Below, piece after piece: positions 5,627-6,074 of a DNA stretch of 6,074 nucleotides; position 1 is the stretch's first letter, and every line of letters starts with the position of its first letter. The stretch comes from Hathewaya proteolytica DSM 3090 (GTDB lineage Bacteria; Bacillota; Clostridia; Clostridiales; Clostridiaceae). A program made the translations under genes and the position numbers. The stretch lies in assembly GCF_900142225.1 (NCBI RefSeq), contig NZ_FRAD01000040.1, positions 1-6,074 on the forward strand, in the 5' to 3' direction. The notes beneath the pieces were generated by a model that did no database searches, was not told the origin of the DNA, and worked only from the letters and a program-made list of their open reading frames with translations.

Positions 5627-5640
5627 TTAATGTACATTAA
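5627..5640. promoter_or_regulatory. 14-bp perfect palindrome upstream of the rRNA promoter
   Basis: TTAATGTACATTAA is its own reverse complement. It lies 51 bases upstream of the rRNA -35 element, beyond the A-rich UP-like tract, and past the preceding terminator. The place is suitable for a DNA-binding dimer acting on rRNA transcription. In an AT-rich genome a short palindrome can be chance, so this is tentative. Confidence 0.35.
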
Positions 5641-5660
5641 GGACTTGTAATGAATGAATT

Positions 5661-5720
5661 AGAAATATGTAAAAAAACATTAAAAAAATTATTGACAAGA
5701 TTGCTAAGGTTTGATACAAT
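5661..5720 (+). promoter_or_regulatory. rRNA operon promoter with A-rich UP-like element
   Basis: A perfect -35 TTGACA (5692-5697), a 17-bp spacer and TACAAT (5715-5720, one mismatch) form a very strong sigma-A promoter. Upstream 5661-5691 consists almost wholly of A and T with phased A-runs, as expected for an UP element bound by the RNA polymerase alpha subunit. The start is expected about 5727-5729, at the first base or two of a hairpin, and the initiating bases are purines or T around GTC. A single promoter is seen; no second tandem copy was found. Confidence 0.9.
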
Positions 5721-5956
5721 AAAGAAGTCGCTTGAGGGCGACGAAGATAAATGGTCTTTGAAAATTAAACAGAATAAAAGAAATAAACAAACTCGTATTC
5801 TTTTGAATAACAAGTAAGTAAAATGCTTAGCAAGTAATGCTTCGAGCAAGAGATAATATCTCAATAAAAGAGCAGATACAAGTTAGGGTAGCAAGGAACT
5901 CCTCAGCGCAGCTGATGAGTAAGATGCTGCACGAAACAAGTTTCTAGCATCATCTT
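5721..5956 (+). other. rRNA operon leader (transcribed region before 16S)
   Basis: This ~235-bp stretch carries no protein gene; it is the leader of the downstream rRNA operon. Structures seen: hairpin GTCGC/GCGAC (5727-5731/5738-5742) at the transcript start; a near-direct repeat AATGCTTaGCAAG (5822-5834) and AATGCTTcgaGCAAG (5836-5850); GAGAT-AAT-ATCTC (5850-5862); TCAGC-GCA-GCTGA (5903-5915); and GATGCT/AGCATC (5923-5928/5946-5951) directly before 16S. The last may belong to the processing stem cut by RNase III, whose partner would lie beyond the window. Confidence 0.7.
5752..5764 (+). promoter_or_regulatory. boxA-like antitermination element
   Basis: TGGTCTTTGAAAA resembles the bacterial rRNA boxA (TGCTCTTTGAAAA in Bacillus), the RNA site bound by NusB-NusE. 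It sits about 25-30 bases from the predicted start, in the usual leader position for protecting untranslated rRNA transcripts from Rho. Confidence 0.75.
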
Positions 5957-6074
5957 AAATTGAGAGTTTGATCCTGGCTCAGGACGAACGCTGGCGGCGT
6001 GCTTAACACATGCAAGTCGAGCGATGAAATCCCTTCGGGGATGGATTAGCGGCGGACGGGTGAGTAACACGTGG
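5957..6074 (+). rRNA. rrs: 16S ribosomal RNA, 5' end (partial)
   Basis: The 5' end of 16S rRNA runs off the window. The universal 27F site is at 5963-5982, followed by GACGAACGCTGGCGGCGTGC and ACATGCAAGTCGAGCGATGA. Helix 6 (V1) has the stem closed by CCTTCGGGG, and GGCGGACGGGTGAGTAACACG ends near 6071. GAGCGATGAA...GGATTAGCGGCGG is typical of Clostridium cluster I. The mature 5' end (about 5957) is placed by comparison with conserved 16S starts and may be off by a few bases. Confidence 0.95.

Noticed and set aside
5822..5850. Repeat of AATGCTT..GCAAG as a start of a CRISPR or mobile element repeat
   Set aside because: Only two short imperfect copies inside the rRNA leader; best explained as leader RNA structure.
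5637..5864. 75-codon minus-strand frame over the rRNA promoter and leader
   Set aside because: It covers the promoter, boxA and leader hairpins, and its translation is Phe/Leu/Ser-rich as expected from reversed A-rich DNA.

Overview
The window looks like a stretch of a low-GC Firmicutes chromosome, most probably Clostridium sensu stricto (cluster I). The evidence is the strongly AT-rich, AT-biased coding sequence, strong purine-rich Shine-Dalgarno (SD) sites, frequent TTG starts, and the rRNA sequences at both ends. The first ~118 bases of 16S rRNA are of clostridial type; I cannot fix the species from so short a piece.

The window lies between two ribosomal RNA operons that point the same way (+). 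Positions 1-98 are the 3' end of a 23S rRNA. A spacer without tRNA, a complete 5S rRNA (~210-328) and a strong intrinsic terminator (335-367) follow. At the other end there is a near-consensus rRNA promoter (TTGACA-N17-TACAAT, 5692-5720) with an A-rich upstream region. After it come a ~230-nt leader with a boxA-like element and the 5' end of the next 16S rRNA (from ~5957).

The ~5.3 kb between them holds six protein genes in three groups. (1) sfsA (397-1089, +) sits 30 bases behind the 5S terminator. (2) A leftward pair is made of a DUF1576-type internally duplicated membrane protein (2815 to 1544) followed by an unrecognised 116-residue acidic soluble protein (1482 to 1132). This pair converges on sfsA at a shared bidirectional terminator (1091-1122). 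(3) A rightward, probably co-transcribed group starts with a 58-residue protein with eight cysteines (3061-3237, TTG start). A 12-helix major facilitator of the FucP-like type (3285-4490, TTG start) and a two-domain GNAT N-acetyltransferase (4600-5526) follow, ending at a terminator (5561-5602). Groups 2 and 3 diverge from a ~245-bp region with one candidate promoter for each direction.

The most unusual signals concern translation starts in the leftward pair. The SD site of the DUF1576 gene is ideally placed for an ATG that is followed immediately by TAA (start-stop). That ATG is in frame with the gene and separated from the real ATG by a perfect 10-bp hairpin. The SD site of the 116-residue gene is ideally placed for a six-codon TTG mini-ORF whose TGA overlaps the gene's ATG (ATGA). 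Both genes therefore seem to have their ribosome site on a tiny upstream ORF, which suggests reinitiation or coupling control, or alternatively recent mutations at both starts. The cysteine-rich small protein, with a duplicated C-x2-C-P-x(5-6)-C pattern, is the other item of interest. I see no CRISPR array, insertion sequence, phage gene or tRNA.
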